Shown piece by piece: positions 23,893 through 24,690 of a stretch of 24,690 bases of DNA; positions within the stretch are counted from its first letter, which is position 1; the number at the start of each line of letters is the position of its first letter. The stretch comes from Nitrospirota bacterium (GTDB lineage: Bacteria > NPL-UPA2 > JAADIA01). The notes beneath the pieces were generated by a model, which worked only from the letters and a program-made list of their open reading frames with translations, was not told the origin of the DNA and searched no databases. The translations under genes were made by a program, and so were the position numbers. The stretch is from positions 1 to 24,690 of the forward strand of contig JAADIA010000086.1 of NCBI GenBank assembly GCA_013151555.1, given 5' to 3'.

Positions 23893-24500
23893 AATTTTAT
23901 TTCCACATCCACTCCTGCCGCCAGGTCCAACTTCATCAGAGCATCCACTGTTTTACTGGTCGGCTCGATTACGTCAAGCAACCTTTTATGAGTCCTGATT
24001 TCAAACTGTTCCCGTGACTTTTTATCTACATGAGGTGACCTGAGCACGGTAAACCGTTCTTTCTCCGTGGGAAGAGGTATAGGACCCGAGACTTGAGCTC
24101 CTGTCCTCCTCACCGTCTCTACAATCTCATGAGCAGAATGATCCAATATCCGATGGTCATAGGCCCGCAGCTTGATTCTTATCTTCTGTTTAGGAGTTCC
24201 AGCTACTTTTACTTTCTCTTCTTTCTTCAATTTCCGGCTTTCTTTAACTTCGGATACTTTACCTGCATTCTCCTTGGTCCGCCGCTCGGCCTCGGTTACT
24301 TTTACTTTCAACTTCTTCATTTCTTTCTTTTGCTTTTCTTCTTTTTTCTCCACCGGCTTCGCTTTTCCCGCCCCGACCTTTGCCTTTTTCTTTACTTCTT
24401 TCTTAACTTCTTTCTTTATTTCTTTTACCTTCTCTTCTTTCTTTTCCACTTTATCTTTCTTCACTTTCTCTACTTTCTTCTCTTTTTTTTCCTCAGCCAT
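23889..24500 (-). CDS. rpsJ: 30S ribosomal protein S10 (uS10) with long Lys/Glu-rich N-terminal extension
   Basis: The last 100 or so residues (from [17 protein letters not shown] through [20 protein letters not shown] to [12 protein letters not shown]) are ordinary S10, a 30S head protein and NusB partner in antitermination. Before them lies an extension of about 103 residues, mostly Lys, Glu and Val, with [17 protein letters not shown]-type repeats. GAGAAG eight bases before ATG 24500 supports that start; GTG 24509 is also possible. No Met lies near the core; the only nearer start codon is TTG 24230, with a weak upstream site, which would give about 113 residues. I favour the long form. It overlaps rplC by four bases. 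Confidence 0.9.
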   Translation of the reverse strand: MAEEKKEKKVEKVKKDKVEKKEEKVKEIKKEVKKEVKKKAKVGAGKAKPVEKKEEKQKKEMKKLKVKVTEAERRTKENAGKVSEVKESRKLKKEEKVKVAGTPKQKIRIKLRAYDHRILDHSAHEIVETVRRTGAQVSGPIPLPTEKERFTVLRSPHVDKKSREQFEIRTHKRLLDVIEPTSKTVDALMKLDLAAGVDVEIKL

Positions 24501-24540
24501 TTTTTTCACTTCTCTTTCCTAAACAGAAACATTTAATGAT

Positions 24541-24595
24541 GACAAGAGCCTTCGGCGAACGAGACCCCGCCGGCAGGCGACCACAATCCCTTGTC
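24541..24595 (-). promoter_or_regulatory. Structured hairpin in the tuf-rpsJ gap
   Basis: Nested stems: GACAAG/CTTGTC (24541-24546 with 24590-24595), GCCT/AGGC (24548-24551 with 24575-24578) and GGCG/CGCC (24554-24557 with 24568-24571), loop AACGAGACCC. No T-tract follows on the minus strand. It is the leader-side structure just before the S10 block; S10-operon leaders are regulatory in E. coli, but no homology to that leader is visible. Confidence 0.4.
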
Positions 24596-24597
24596 CC

Positions 24598-24690
24598 TCA
24601 CTTAATAACCTCGCTAATCACTCCGGCGCCTACCGTATGGCCACCCTCTCGAATAGCAAACCTTAACTCTTTCTCCATAGCTATAGGCGT
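24598..24690 (-). CDS. tuf: Elongation factor Tu, C-terminal end (partial)
   Basis: Thirty residues, [20 protein letters not shown] then [10 protein letters not shown] and TGA, match the C-terminus of EF-Tu domain 3. The rest of the gene lies beyond the right edge. EF-Tu delivers aminoacyl-tRNA to the ribosome. tuf directly upstream of rpsJ is the common str-S10 junction. Confidence 0.97.
   Translation of the reverse strand, partial: TPIAMEKELRFAIREGGHTVGAGVISEVIK

Noticed and set aside
24093-24536. Long plus-strand frames rich in Phe, Leu and Ser opposite rpsJ
   Set aside because: They are the antisense reading of the Lys/Glu-rich S10 extension (AAG/GAA codons read as CTT/TTC); no ribosome binding site or family match.

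Overview
The window is dominated by one long minus-strand cluster, the bacterial str(end)-S10-spc-alpha ribosomal protein supercluster. Read in transcription order (right to left) it is: end of tuf, rpsJ, rplC, rplD, rplW, a degenerate GGDEF membrane protein, rplB, rpsS, rplV, rpsC, rplP, rpmC, rpsQ, rplN, rplX, rplE, rpsZ, rpsH, rplF, rplR, rpsE, rplO, secY, adk, map, infA, rpmJ, rpsM, rpsK, rpsD, rpoA, rplQ. It closes with a good intrinsic terminator near 6373-6409. Gene order is classical, with two departures: rpmD (L30) is missing between rpsE and rplO, and a foreign-looking gene sits between rplW and rplB.

Left of the terminator are three minus-strand genes: a zinc-ribbon/membrane/TPR protein with its own sigma70-like promoter and a 19-residue upstream ORF, a DUF3352-like anchored protein, and acylphosphatase. 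Facing them on the plus strand are the C-terminal part of a polytopic membrane protein with nine TPRs, and a family 2 glycosyltransferase broken by one missing base.

The organism is a bacterium of moderate G+C. It uses zinc-binding (C+) forms of S14, S4, L36, L24 and adenylate kinase. SecY, an alpha subunit with alphaCTD, and Shine-Dalgarno-led genes all fit Bacteria. The TMTC-like TPR protein and the intergenic repeats recall uncultured candidate phyla (Omnitrophota-like lineages are one possibility), but the sequence alone does not fix the phylum.

The most unusual feature is the non-coding DNA. The gaps between these essential genes are unusually long and carry AT-rich word tracts of several families (AACTTTN, AAATTGN, TTAATCC, AAATCCG, ATTGGTN). 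Nearly all share an exact 7-base period. In several genes the repeat or a small palindrome supplies the last codons and the stop codon. Other structured elements are a 175-bp element with 20-bp terminal inverted repeats, two copies of a terminator-like element, two 61-bp copies of an inverted repeat 12 kb apart, and tandem perfect hairpins between rpsM and rpsK. The S10 protein also carries an unusual Lys/Glu-rich N-terminal extension of about 100 residues.
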